Source: Streptomyces sp. DI166
Lineage (GTDB): Bacteria > Actinomycetota > Actinomycetes > Streptomycetales > Streptomycetaceae
Direction of reading: 5' to 3'
Assembly (NCBI RefSeq): GCF_900091315.1
Contig: NZ_FLSP01000036.1
Span: 1-64,000 of the forward strand
DNA length: 64,000 bases
Shown here: positions 34,317 through 41,972 of the stretch, in pieces
Layout of the letters: each line of letters opens with the position of its first letter
Numbering within the stretch: position 1 is the first letter of the stretch
Position numbers and translations under genes: made by a program
Notes under the pieces: generated by a model
The model's input: the letters and a program-made list of their open reading frames with translations, nothing else
The model's database searches: none
What the model was told of the DNA's origin: nothing

Positions 34317-35105
34317 TCAGCGGCTGCGGCTGTTCCTGGCCGGCGGCTGGCGCGGCGGGCCTGGAGCCGTCTGGACGGTGTGGCGGGCCGCGAGGGCGTG
34401 GACGCGTTCTTCCAGGGCGGCGGCGACGTGCACGGCGAGAACGTCCGTCGTGCGGCGGGTGACGACGCCCGGGTCGCGGGTGGGAAGACTGCGCAAGCTG
34501 CCGGTACGCGCTGCGGGGTGCGGATCGGTGAGCGCGGTGGTGAACGCGGCGACCAGTCGTGCAGGGGTGTGTTCGCCGAAGCGGGCCTGCCACACCGGCT
34601 TTCGCTCTGGGCCGAGGGAGGCGGTGACGAACCAGGCTCCCGGCTCCTGCGCGGTTCCCAGGCGCTGTACGTAGGCCGTTTTGTCGGGCGACACGAGGCC
34701 GTCAGCGCCGATGGCCGGGGGCTGCCACGCGTTCTGCCGGAGCGGTTCGTACGGATCCGAGGGTGTGCTCCCGGCGGGGGCAGGGGCGGGGTCGGTGAGG
34801 GCGTCGGTGAAGGCGGCGATGAGTTCGACCGGGGTGCGGGCGCCGAAACTCGCGTACCAGGCGGGCCGGTCCGCCTCCGCCGCATGGTGGAGGGTCCACC
34901 ACTGTCCGTCGGGGTCGGGTTCCAGGCGCAGGAGGGCCTTCTGGTCCCGGCTGGAGAGCAGGACGCGGGGCATCAGGGGGTCGTTGCCGTGGCTCCAGCC
35001 GCAGGCTCGGTGCAGGGGGACGGTGATCCAGGCGGGGTCACCGCCGCCGGCCAGGTGGCGCGGCGTGATGAAGTCGACCTCGACGGTCTCGGGAGTCGGG
35101 GCCAT
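34317..35105 (-). CDS. DUF317 protein, 262 residues
   Basis: ATG 35105 follows the upstream stop by two bases; GTG 35111 is an alternative. Two DUF317-type repeats are clear: ITPRHLAGGGDPAWIT ... RPAWYASFGARTPVELIAAFTDAL (to residue 120) and TAYVQRLGT ... PVWQARFGEHTPARLVAAFTTAL. A basic C-terminal tail follows. This ...F.....TP..L..AFT.AL pattern is the DUF317 hallmark. The family is almost confined to Streptomyces and its elements; no enzymatic residues stand out. Paralogues are at 35707, 36904 and 24502. Confidence 0.85.
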   Translation of the reverse strand: MAPTPETVEVDFITPRHLAGGGDPAWITVPLHRACGWSHGNDPLMPRVLLSSRDQKALLRLEPDPDGQWWTLHHAAEADRPAWYASFGARTPVELIAAFTDALTDPAPAPAGSTPSDPYEPLRQNAWQPPAIGADGLVSPDKTAYVQRLGTAQEPGAWFVTASLGPERKPVWQARFGEHTPARLVAAFTTALTDPHPAARTGSLRSLPTRDPGVVTRRTTDVLAVHVAAALEERVHALAARHTVQTAPGPPRQPPARNSRSR

Positions 35106-35107
35106 GT

Positions 35108-35632
35108 TCACTTTCGTGCCGCAGCTCGCCGGTCGGGCGCGGTGGCCGGGGCCGGTGTCGGTGTGGGAGCCAGGGGTGAAGGGGCTTTGCGGGCGGCCGT
35201 GTTGATCTCGCGGAGCGCCTTGCCGTGGGTGGCCCAGTCGTCGAGGTAGCTCCACGATTCGGCGTGATGTGCGGCGAGTGCGTCGTCGAAGTCCGGGGTG
35301 CCGGGCTTGGCGGTGGCGGGGAGGGCGTCGCGGGTGATCAGCCATTGCTCGTGTAGTTCGTCGAGTCGGTCGAGGGCGTCGCGCAGGACGCCCAGCTGGT
35401 AGACCCAGCGGCTCTGCACGCTGTTCTCCGGCAGCTGGGCCAGTTGAGTCTCGGCCGTGGCCAGCAGGTGACGGGCGCCGTACCGGAGCGGCTCGAATGC
35501 CTCGGCGGTGTCGGCGTCGCGCTGGCTCGCGCGCCTTCCGTAGGCGTGGTCGTCGTAGGGCCAGCCGTCGAGGTCGGTGTGCTCGTCGGAGTAGGCGTCC
35601 CAGGCGTCGAGGATCTTCTTGCTGTCGCTCAC
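35108..35632 (-). CDS. Helical protein of unknown function, 174 residues
   Basis: Starts at GTG 35632 (SDSKKILDAWDAYSDEHTDLDG) and ends two bases before the DUF317 ATG. It is acidic and helical (AETQLAQLPENSVQSRWVYQLGVLRDALDRLDELHEQWL) with an Ala/Pro-rich tail. No domain is recognised. The pattern of a helical protein directly upstream of a DUF317 protein recurs in this operon (also 36518 before 35707 and 37704 before 36904), so the two types may work as partners. Confidence 0.7.
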   Translation of the reverse strand: MSDSKKILDAWDAYSDEHTDLDGWPYDDHAYGRRASQRDADTAEAFEPLRYGARHLLATAETQLAQLPENSVQSRWVYQLGVLRDALDRLDELHEQWLITRDALPATAKPGTPDFDDALAAHHAESWSYLDDWATHGKALREINTAARKAPSPLAPTPTPAPATAPDRRAAARK

Positions 35633-35706
35633 GTAATGGTCGAGGTGACGGAGGAGTTCACGGTGGGCGCGGTGATCGGCGGAAATGGGAAAGGGGTCCT
35701 GTCGGT

Positions 35707-36536
35707 TCAGCGACGAGGAGCCGGCTGGGCGGTGTGGGCCTGCGCCGGGGTCGTCGCGGGTTTCGTCTGCTGCTTGCGGGCGGAGCGTGCCCGGGCACGG
35801 AGCGAGGCGATACGGGCGGTGTGGGCGTCGACCACCTGCTGCGGGCGCAGCGGGCTGGGCTCCTGGACGGCGCTGTAGTGGCCGGTGCGGTCGTACATGC
35901 CGCGCTGGAGCGGGCTGCGGTCGGCCAGCGCGGTGAGGAACGATCCGACGAGGCGGGCGGGGACGCCCTCGTCGAAGTAGGCGTGCCAGATGCGCGGGCC
36001 GGGGAACTGCCCGTCGCCGGGCTCGCAGGTCTCAACGTGCCAGGACGACCGGCCACTGAATTCGCTCAACGGGCGCAGTTCGATGTGGCACATGGAGTCC
36101 GGCGAGCGCGCCGTACCGTCCGTGTCGCGGTGCCAGCCCGCCGCGGTCACCGGCTGCCACGGGTCTGGCTGCTGTGGCGGCGGGGCGATGAGGGCGTCGG
36201 TGAAGCCGGCGAGGACCTCGGCGGGCACGAGTTCACCGAACTCGGCGTACCAGTCGGGCTCGGTGTCGGTGGGCTCGGCCCGCAGCCGCCACCTCGCAGA
36301 GGTGGCGGCTGCGGGTCGAACTGGAGGCTGTGGCGGAGGTCGGGACTGCGCAGGACGATCTCGGCACTCAAAGGGTCGGAGACGGCGCTCCATCCGGCGG
36401 CGGCCAGGCCGTGGGTGACGTGGCGGGCATCCCCGGGGCCGGCGAGGTGGCGGGGGCTGGTGTCGAAGGGGATCCGCCAGGCGTGCTTGTCGGCGAAGGC
36501 GGCGAGCTGCCGTTCGCTCAGCGGCACCGGCCGCAC
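35707..36536 (-). pseudogene. DUF317 gene with a frameshift near 36300
   Basis: The N-terminal part from GTG 36536 or 36527 reads SERQLAAFADKHAWRIPFDTSPRHLAGPGD through HSLQFDP. The matching C-terminal part (ATSARWRLRAEPTDTEPDWYAEFGELVPAEVLAGFTDAL onward, read here as a standard DUF317 repeat) lies in another frame to 35707. One missing base near 36300 would rejoin them. The break sits inside a perfect 17-bp hairpin (36279-36315), so it may be a real inactivating slip, a recoding site or a sequencing compression error. Joined, it would be about 276 residues with two DUF317 repeats. Confidence 0.7.
36279..36315. repeat. Perfect 17-bp hairpin inside the DUF317 frameshift
   Basis: Positions 36279-36295 pair without mismatch with 36299-36315, leaving a 3-nt GCA loop. 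The stem is nearly all G/C. It coincides with the point where the DUF317 reading frame shifts by one base. Confidence 0.85.
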
Positions 36537-36874
36537 CCCGGCTCGCTTGGGGCGGCGCTGACGATCTGCTTGCGCAGCTCGTCCAGGACGTAGTGGAGCA
36601 TGTACTGGTCGGTCTGCACCCACGCCGCGGCACGCAGCTCGGTGACCAGATCGCTGATCTTCTCGCTGCGCGGTGTGTTCGGGTGGCTCTGTACGGCGCG
36701 GGCGAGGGCGCGCAGGGTGTCGCCGAGCTGGATGGGCAGGCCGGTGTATTCGTCGAGGAGGGGCTCGACGAGAGCGAGCGCCTCCTGGGGGTCGGGGTTC
36801 TCGCGCAGGTATTCGGTGAGGCGGCACAGGGTGTCGGTCGCGGCGCGGATGGTGTCCGGGGTGACTGAAGGCAT
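36518..36874 (-). CDS. Helical protein of unknown function, 118 residues
   Basis: ATG 36874 has GAGGAG 4 nt upstream. The protein (MPSVTPDTIRAATDTLCRLT...) is helical: EALALVEPLLDEYTGLPIQLGDTLRALARAVQ, then DLVTELRAAAWVQTDQYMLH. Its end overlaps the start of the frameshifted DUF317 gene by up to 19 nt. No membrane segment or known domain. It belongs to the helical protein class that alternates with DUF317 genes here. Confidence 0.75.
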   Translation of the reverse strand: MPSVTPDTIRAATDTLCRLTEYLRENPDPQEALALVEPLLDEYTGLPIQLGDTLRALARAVQSHPNTPRSEKISDLVTELRAAAWVQTDQYMLHYVLDELRKQIVSAAPSEPGCGRCR

Positions 36875-36903
36875 CGGGCTCCTCGGGGTGGTGGGTGTCG
36901 TGG

Positions 36904-37707
36904 TCAGCGGCGGGTTCGTGCGCCGCCGGCGGCGGCGTGAGCGCGGGCGGTGGTGCGCGGTCTGGCGCTTCGGGCGCTGTTGCGGGCCCAGGTGGCGGCC
37001 CGGGCGGCCGTGATGCGGGCCTGCTGCCAGGCGCTGAGTTGGGAGGGCCTGACGGATACCGACCAGGTGCGGATCTGCGCGCTGTGGGGTACGCGTCCGC
37101 GCGGGCGCATCACGGGCTCGGGGCTGGCGAGTTCGGTGGAGAAGGCTTGCACGAGGTGCATCGGGGTGTTCGGCGTGAAGTTGGCCGTCCAGCCGTTGCC
37201 CTGCTTGTCCTGCGCTCCGCTCCACCACATCGCCGCCCCGTCGGGGTTCTGGCGGTACTGCATCCAGGCGGTGCCATCGGGGCTGGTCGCCACGTAGTGT
37301 TCGCCCTCGAAACGCGTGTGCCAGTTCTGCTCCTGCAGCGGGGCCCAGACGTTGGGGGCGTGTGCGGAGCGGGGACGGGTGAGGGCGTCGGTCAGGCCGG
37401 CGACGATCTCCACCGGGGCCTGACGGCCCAGGTGTGCCGACCACTCGCCGCTGGCCCCGTCTGCCCGGCCGTGGATGGTCCAGCCGCCGGGAAGGACGTA
37501 AGGGTCGTAGGCGACGCGGACGGTCCGGTCCGGGCTCTCCATAAGCAAGGGGCCGCCGGTCTTGGACTTGTCCCGCCAGCCCGAGGCGCGCAGGAACTCC
37601 GAGACGTGCCGGACGTCGCCGCCGCCTGCCAGGGCACGGGGCTGGACGAGGTAGTGCTGCTCGGCCTGCTCGCCGGGCCCCCAGCCCTGCCACTGCTTCT
37701 TCTTCAC
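36904..37707 (-). CDS. DUF317 protein, 267 residues
   Basis: GTG 37707 overlaps the upstream stop (GTGA). Residues 20-110 form one DUF317 repeat (VQPRALAGGGDVRHVSEFLR ... WSAHLGRQAPVEIVAGLTDAL). Residues 120-205 form a second (HYVATSPDGTAWMQYRQNPDG ... WTANFTPNTPMHLVQAFSTEL). The last 60 residues are Arg/Ala-rich and could bind nucleic acid. Function of the family is unknown. Confidence 0.85.
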   Translation of the reverse strand: MKKKQWQGWGPGEQAEQHYLVQPRALAGGGDVRHVSEFLRASGWRDKSKTGGPLLMESPDRTVRVAYDPYVLPGGWTIHGRADGASGEWSAHLGRQAPVEIVAGLTDALTRPRSAHAPNVWAPLQEQNWHTRFEGEHYVATSPDGTAWMQYRQNPDGAAMWWSGAQDKQGNGWTANFTPNTPMHLVQAFSTELASPEPVMRPRGRVPHSAQIRTWSVSVRPSQLSAWQQARITAARAATWARNSARSARPRTTARAHAAAGGARTRR

Positions 37708-38087
37708 CGGCGCCGCCGGACCACGAGCGGTGCGGGTGCCGGCGGCTTCGCCGCGGTGGTGGCGGGCTGGGCGCCGACGCGCTTGAGGGTGTCTTGGTGT
37801 TCGTCCAGGTCGAGGGTGATGTCGTGCAGTTCGTTCGAGGCACGGCCCAGAGCGAGCCACACCTCCGCGGGGAGCGCGCCGCGCTCTGCCTGGTCCTTGG
37901 CGAACACGCTTCCGGTGGCGACGAGGTGAGTGACGCCGCCGAGGACTCCGGCGTCCGGGTCGAGAACGCGGGCGATGACCTGCGCGGCCTGGGGCGGGGG
38001 AAGCTGCGAGAGGTGGTCGGCGAGCTGGCCGAGCTGGCGGGTGATCTCGTCGGCCAGTCTCACCGGGTAGGGAGCGGGGTGGGACAT
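37704..38087 (-). CDS. Helical protein of unknown function, 127 residues
   Basis: ATG 38087 has GGAGGAG just upstream. The sequence (MSHPAPYPVRLADEITRQLGQL...) is helical with LADHLSQLPPPQAAQVIARVLDPDAGVLGGVTHLVATG, an acidic helix (SNELHDITLDLDEHQDTL) and a basic Pro-rich tail. It is translationally coupled (GTGA) to the DUF317 gene at 36904. No domain is recognised. Confidence 0.75.
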   Translation of the reverse strand: MSHPAPYPVRLADEITRQLGQLADHLSQLPPPQAAQVIARVLDPDAGVLGGVTHLVATGSVFAKDQAERGALPAEVWLALGRASNELHDITLDLDEHQDTLKRVGAQPATTAAKPPAPAPLVVRRRR

Positions 38088-38109
38088 GCTCCTCCGGGTC
38101 GGTGGACGG

Positions 38110-38439
38110 TCAGTGGTGGTGGCGCTGCCCGACGCGCTGTGACTCGGTGAGGACGGCCTCTGGGCGGGCGCCGGTCAGCGGGGAGGTGTGGTCGGGGCCG
38201 GTCGGTATGCAAGCGCGCAGATAGCGGCGGAACAGGGCCGTGGCGAGTCGGGGCTTGAGCCGGTTGCTGATCGGTGGGGGTGTGCGGGGTGCTACGGGTT
38301 TCTCCGGGAGTCGGGCGATGTGCCGGGCTGCCCCGGCGGGGTACCGGGGCCGCCCGGGCGTCTTACGGGGTACGGAGGCCGTGCACGGACCGGTCAGGAG
38401 CAGGGAGGAATACCCGAGGTCGGCCTCCGCCTGGTTCAT
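38110..38439 (-). CDS. Small basic protein, 109 residues
   Basis: ATG 38439 overlaps the stop of the preceding gene as ATGA, the main argument that it is real. The product (MNQAEADLGYSSLLLTGPCT...) is Arg/Pro-rich throughout and ends in a run of His. There is no predicted fold, so a shadow frame cannot be excluded. A GC-rich region of this composition can stay open by chance, hence the moderate confidence. Confidence 0.45.
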   Translation of the reverse strand: MNQAEADLGYSSLLLTGPCTASVPRKTPGRPRYPAGAARHIARLPEKPVAPRTPPPISNRLKPRLATALFRRYLRACIPTGPDHTSPLTGARPEAVLTESQRVGQRHHH

Positions 38440-39194
38440 CGAGTCCTGGCGGTTGGCGTGCGGGTGCCGGCTGGGGCCGGCGGCATGGATGCCGGGGCGG
38501 AGGTGGGCGCGGTCCGTCCGGCGGGGTGCTGGAGGGCGGTACCGATGCCGAGCGCGTCGAGGCGCGGGCCGATCTCGCGCAGGGCGCGGGCCTGGACCTG
38601 GGTGTCGTCACCACCCAGGCGGTAGATGCCGCTCTGCGGGTCCTGGATAAAGCCGTGGGCGACGAGGATCGCGCCGGCCCGGTCGTCGGCGGGAGCGGTG
38701 GCGACGCTGCCGTCCGGCTGCCAGGTCAACACGATCCGGTCCGGCTGGGAGGGCTGGATGCCACCCAGGGCGTTGTGCCGGACCTGTGCGAGCGCACGGT
38801 CGTAGCGGGCGAGCAGATCACCGGCGACCTGCTCGGCACTCAGGAACGGGTCGTCTGCCAGGGCGATGCCATTGGGCTCAGGGACAGCCCGGTACGCCTC
38901 GTCGGGCAGGGCGCGCGGGGCGACGGCGGCGAGAAAGAAGCCGTCGCGTCCGTCGTGCCGGTCCAGGAGGACGAGCTGGGCGCCGTCGGGGCGGCTGAGG
39001 ACGGCTGCCTGCGTCAGTGGGTGCTCGGCGAGGGAGGCGGCGACCAGGTCCAGGTCCCAGATCCGGTCGGTGAGTTCGGCGAGGTCGTCTTTGGCGTCGG
39101 CCGTCAGGTGCGTGCTGGTCCAGGTGTCGGGGAGTTCACCGGCGAGGACGTCGGCGTACGAGGCGAGGCGCTCGGAGGTGTCGTGGTCGTGCAT
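38436..39194 (-). CDS. Element-specific protein, 252 residues
   Basis: ATG 39194 has AAGGA 5 nt upstream. The protein (MHDHDTSERLASYADVLAGEL...) has a first domain with TWTSTHLTADAKDDLAEL, an FLAAVAPRALPDEAYRAVPEPNGIAL strand-loop, and a C-terminal region VATAPADDRAGAILVAHGFIQDPQSGIYRL. It is clearly related to the 257-residue protein at 47288 (matching EPNGIA, HGF and ARALR/ALRIHG positions). The shared order suggests a common fold of unknown activity. No signal peptide. Confidence 0.8.
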   Translation of the reverse strand: MHDHDTSERLASYADVLAGELPDTWTSTHLTADAKDDLAELTDRIWDLDLVAASLAEHPLTQAAVLSRPDGAQLVLLDRHDGRDGFFLAAVAPRALPDEAYRAVPEPNGIALADDPFLSAEQVAGDLLARYDRALAQVRHNALGGIQPSQPDRIVLTWQPDGSVATAPADDRAGAILVAHGFIQDPQSGIYRLGGDDTQVQARALREIGPRLDALGIGTALQHPAGRTAPTSAPASMPPAPAGTRTPTARTR

Positions 39195-39220
39195 GGTGGT
39201 CCTTGGGCAGTTGCAGGGGC

Positions 39221-39925
39221 TCAGCGGCGCAGGCGGGTGGCACCGACGGGCGGCGGTGCCGGCACCGGCAGTGCCCGCGGCGGGGGTGGGCAGGCGCACA
39301 CCGCGGAGCGTTCGGGCTCGTGGTCGGGAACCTGCTCGGCGCAGGGGCGGCGGCCGGGGTGAGGGGCGTGCCGGTCGGCCAGCCGTTCGCGGGTGTGCGC
39401 GAGGTCAGAGTGGATGACGCGGACGTATTCGTCGGCGAGGTAGCGCAGCCGCCCAGCGGTATAGGGGTCGGTCGTGTCGCCGAGTCCGCCGAAGAACTCC
39501 GCCAGGGCGCCGAGGGTTTCCTCCAACCCAGCGAGGATGCCGTCGTGGGGCGCAGTGAGTTCGGTGAGGATGTCGGCTGCCTCGGCGGTGTCGGTGGCTT
39601 CGCGCAGGCGTTCGGCGAGGTGGGAGACCGAGGTACCGAGCGCGGGGTAGCGGGCCGGGCGGGCGTCGGTGTTGAACGGTTCGTCGCAGTCGACGTGGTA
39701 CCCGGCAGCCCGCAGGCGCGCTACGGCATCGGTGGCGAGACGGGACTCGTCGTCCTCGGTGAGGTCGGCGGGGACGCGGTGGTAGATCTCGTGGAGGCGG
39801 ACGACCGCGATGAACCCCGCGCGCTGGAGAATGCTGTGTGCTTCGGAGTCGCCGCCGCGTGCGAGGAGTTCGTCGGAGTGCGGGTCACGGCGGATGTCCA
39901 GGAAGCGGTCGGTGTTGCGGGGCAA
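39221..39925 (-). CDS. Element-specific protein, 234 residues
   Basis: TTG 39925 has AGGAG about 10 nt upstream. N-terminal RNTDRFLDIRRDPHSDELLA and a short alpha/beta part with RAAGYHVDCDEPF are followed by a helical bundle: RLREATDTAEAADILTELTAPHDGILAGLEETLGALAEFFGGLGD, resembling part of the protein at 48091. The tail is Pro-rich with a CAC triplet. It follows the relaxase-like gene by 13 bp. Function unknown. Confidence 0.72.
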   Translation of the reverse strand: MPRNTDRFLDIRRDPHSDELLARGGDSEAHSILQRAGFIAVVRLHEIYHRVPADLTEDDESRLATDAVARLRAAGYHVDCDEPFNTDARPARYPALGTSVSHLAERLREATDTAEAADILTELTAPHDGILAGLEETLGALAEFFGGLGDTTDPYTAGRLRYLADEYVRVIHSDLAHTRERLADRHAPHPGRRPCAEQVPDHEPERSAVCACPPPPRALPVPAPPPVGATRLRR

Positions 39926-39938
39926 GGAAGCGTTGCTC

Positions 39939-40790
39939 CTACGGAGATCTCTGGGCGGTGTGCCGGGCTACGGGCGGTGCAGCGGCGATCCGGGACCGGC
40001 GGACCAGGTGGGCCGCGGCGGTGTCCAGGTCCTGCTGGATCGCGTGGAGCCGGCGGGCGATCAGCTCCAGACCGTGTGCCGCTTCGGTGCCGGCGGCTCC
40101 GGGCTGGCGGGCGATGCGGTGAGCGGTGTGCTCGATCAGTCCGCGGACCGTGGCCAGCGGGCCGGCCTGCTCGTCGGCGAGCTGCGCAAGGACGCTCGCG
40201 AGCTGCGCGGATGCCGTGGGCGCCGTACGGACAGCGGGCCGAGCTGTGGGACCGGTGCGGGCCGGGATCAGGTTCAGGTCCTGTTCGATGCGGCGCGCCT
40301 CGTCGGCAAGGCGCCGCAGGATGTCTGCGGGCGGGGTGCGCCACGTGCCGTCGAGGTGGATCAGGTTGGCGATCAGGTCCAGGCGTCCGGGCTTTGCCTG
40401 GACGGCGATCCACCGCCAGCCGTGCTCCGCGGCGCCGGGTATCTCGATACCGGCGGCTCGCGCGAACCGGTGAGCGGTTTCGGCCCACTCGGGACCGGTC
40501 AGCTCCCGGTCGTCCGGGTGGAGGCGGATGTCGAGATGGAGGATCGCCCGTCGGTCGTCGTCCGCACTGGCAGCGAACGGATGCTCCAGGTAGGGATCCT
40601 CGAGGTGCTCGGCCCACTGAACCGACGTCCAGGTTCTCTGCTCGTCATCCGGGGTGTAGTAGTCCAGGCCCGACCAGTGGGCGACGATGGTGTACTCCGT
40701 CCGGCCCTCGTTCGCAGAAAGGGGCCGCCCGAGTGCCTCGGCGAGCGGGTCGCGCGGCGAGTGGGTCCGCGCGTGCAGGCGAGGGATCAT
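39939..40790 (-). CDS. Relaxase-like protein lacking the histidine motif
   Basis: 283 residues from ATG 40790 (ATGA overlap with the small gene upstream). The order IPRLHARTHSPRDPLAEALG, YTIVAHWSGLD, LHLDIRLHPDDRELTGPEWAETAHRFARAAGI and WRWIAVQAKPGRLDLIANLIHLDG parallels actinobacterial MobA-type relaxase/mobilisation nucleases. In true relaxases the last segment holds the HxH metal site (as in ...HADDHIH...). Here it reads QAKPGRLD, so nicking activity is unlikely. It may have become a DNA-binding or assembly factor. The C-terminal half is helical. Confidence 0.65.
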   Translation of the reverse strand: MIPRLHARTHSPRDPLAEALGRPLSANEGRTEYTIVAHWSGLDYYTPDDEQRTWTSVQWAEHLEDPYLEHPFAASADDDRRAILHLDIRLHPDDRELTGPEWAETAHRFARAAGIEIPGAAEHGWRWIAVQAKPGRLDLIANLIHLDGTWRTPPADILRRLADEARRIEQDLNLIPARTGPTARPAVRTAPTASAQLASVLAQLADEQAGPLATVRGLIEHTAHRIARQPGAAGTEAAHGLELIARRLHAIQQDLDTAAAHLVRRSRIAAAPPVARHTAQRSP

Positions 40791-40912
40791 GACGGCACCC
40801 GGCTCGACATGCGGGTGGGCGGCCGGTGCTGATGAAGGTCGCGGGCTGTGCAGAGCAGGGAGCGCTCGCGGAGCAGGGCGGTGCGGCCGGGGCGGTGCAT
40901 GGAGGAAGTCAT
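40787..40912 (-). CDS. 41-residue protein joined by ATGA overlaps on both sides
   Basis: This short frame starts at ATG 40912, which overlaps the upstream stop as ATGA, and its own TGA overlaps the relaxase-like ATG in the same way. The peptide begins MTSSMHRPGRTALLRERS and is basic, with one Cys and two His near the middle. A shadow frame would rarely fit both overlaps, so I think it is translated. It may be a coupling peptide or a small DNA-binding protein. Confidence 0.55.
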   Translation of the reverse strand: MTSSMHRPGRTALLRERSLLCTARDLHQHRPPTRMSSRVPS

Positions 40913-41334
40913 CGGCCGCCCCGGATGTCCGCGATGTGCACGAGCTGACCCAGGGCGGTGGTGGTGTACCAGCCGCAGTCGATCAGCTCGTCACGGTCGG
41001 CGAACCGCGTAAGGAGGGCATCCTCCATGGCCCGCAGGTAGATCAGGCAGTCCGGGCAGCGGCGCGAGAGGTGCACGAGGTAGCGGGGGTGTGCGGTGAC
41101 GTAGGACTGGGCGCCGCCGGTCGCATCACGCAGCCGCCAGCCGTCCTCGTCGGTCGGGGTGTGCCAGGACGGTGCCACGACGCGCATCGCGTCACCCCAC
41201 AGGTCTCCGCCGGCCATCCCCTTCAGGACGACGACGGTGTCACCGGCCTGGAAGTGGGCATGGGTGATGTCCCGATCTGGGGTAAGCGGGTCGGGCGTCG
41301 GTGCGAACGCCGAGGTTGGCGGGGGCTGGGACAT
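40909..41334 (-). CDS. Protein of unknown function, 141 residues
   Basis: ATG 41334 has AAGGA 4 nt upstream. A KOW/SH3-like strand pattern is suggested by HAHFQAGDTVVVLKGMAGGDLWGDAMRVV. The C-terminal part has HLSRRCPDCLIYLRAMEDALLTRFADRDELIDCG with a CPDC pair that could bind metal. There is no membrane helix. The 100-bp gap upstream holds the second copy of the repeated hairpin, so expression may be set there. Confidence 0.72.
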   Translation of the reverse strand: MSQPPPTSAFAPTPDPLTPDRDITHAHFQAGDTVVVLKGMAGGDLWGDAMRVVAPSWHTPTDEDGWRLRDATGGAQSYVTAHPRYLVHLSRRCPDCLIYLRAMEDALLTRFADRDELIDCGWYTTTALGQLVHIADIRGGR

Positions 41335-41379
41335 GAGTTCCTTCCACGCAGATGCTGGCGGGGTGGGAGCATCAATAGT

Positions 41380-41417
41380 CCGGAGGAACGCCGGTTTGGC
41401 TAACCGGCGTTCTCCGG
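41380..41417. repeat. Hairpin element, copy 2
   Basis: The stem pairs 41380-41396 with 41402-41417, with one bulged G, and closes a TGGCT loop. Its top (41389-41409) is identical to 1920-1940, and the flank GCTATGTTGC follows as in copy 1. The lower stems have different sequence but both are paired. It lies between the stop of the 41434 gene and the start of the 40909 gene on the minus strand. Confidence 0.75.
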
Positions 41418-41433
41418 CTATGTTGCCCCGCCG

Positions 41434-41931
41434 TCAGCGGAACGGGTTCTCCGTCCCGCGATCCGCCTCACCGGCCGCGTCAAGGAGTTCGAGCAGGTCA
41501 GCGCCTTCGGCGTCGCGCTGGTCGATCCACCATCCGGCACGGGTGATGGCGCGGGCCTTCTCCTCCAGCTCCGCCCAGTCCGCCTCGTCCCACGTGCCCT
41601 CGACGACGAGCGCCGTGTGCGCGGATGTCATCAGCTGGTGGCGGGAGCGCTCACCCCAAGCCAGGGCCCTCTCCGGGCCCTCCAACTGCGGCATGCCGAA
41701 CTGCTTCGCCCACGCCAGGGCTGCCTCCTGCTCCTCGGCCCGCTTGGCCGCGAGCCACTCCTCCTTGGACTCGGCGTCGGCGTCGCGCGCCGCCTTCCAG
41801 CAGTCGGTGCAGTCCTTCGCCGCGAGCCAGCGGGCGAAGCCGGCCCGCTTGTCGGCAGGGCGATTGGACAGGTCATGATCCACGCGGTGGGAGCAGGCGT
41901 GCTCCACGGTCCAGTGCGTACGCACGGCCAT
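41434..41931 (-). CDS. Protein of unknown function, 165 residues
   Basis: ATG 41931 has GAGGAG about 9 nt upstream. The N-terminus has HWTVEHACSHRVDHDLSNRPADKRAGFARWLAAKDCTDCW, with one Cys and a CTDC pair placed like a small zinc site. A long charged helix then follows (WKAARDADAESKEEWLAAKRAEEQEAALAWAK), and the C-terminal half (HTALVVEGTWDEADWAELEEKARAITRAGWWIDQRDA) may be a separate alpha/beta unit. I recall similar proteins in Streptomyces plasmids but no function. Confidence 0.75.
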   Translation of the reverse strand: MAVRTHWTVEHACSHRVDHDLSNRPADKRAGFARWLAAKDCTDCWKAARDADAESKEEWLAAKRAEEQEAALAWAKQFGMPQLEGPERALAWGERSRHQLMTSAHTALVVEGTWDEADWAELEEKARAITRAGWWIDQRDAEGADLLELLDAAGEADRGTENPFR

Positions 41932-41972
41932 AATTCGATCTCCTCAAAGGGGTTGCAAGGTGGGGGTTGCGC

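Noticed and set aside
32524..34674. 716-codon plus-strand frame
   Set aside because: Antisense to the VirD4-like gene, whose ATPase motifs fix the minus strand as coding.
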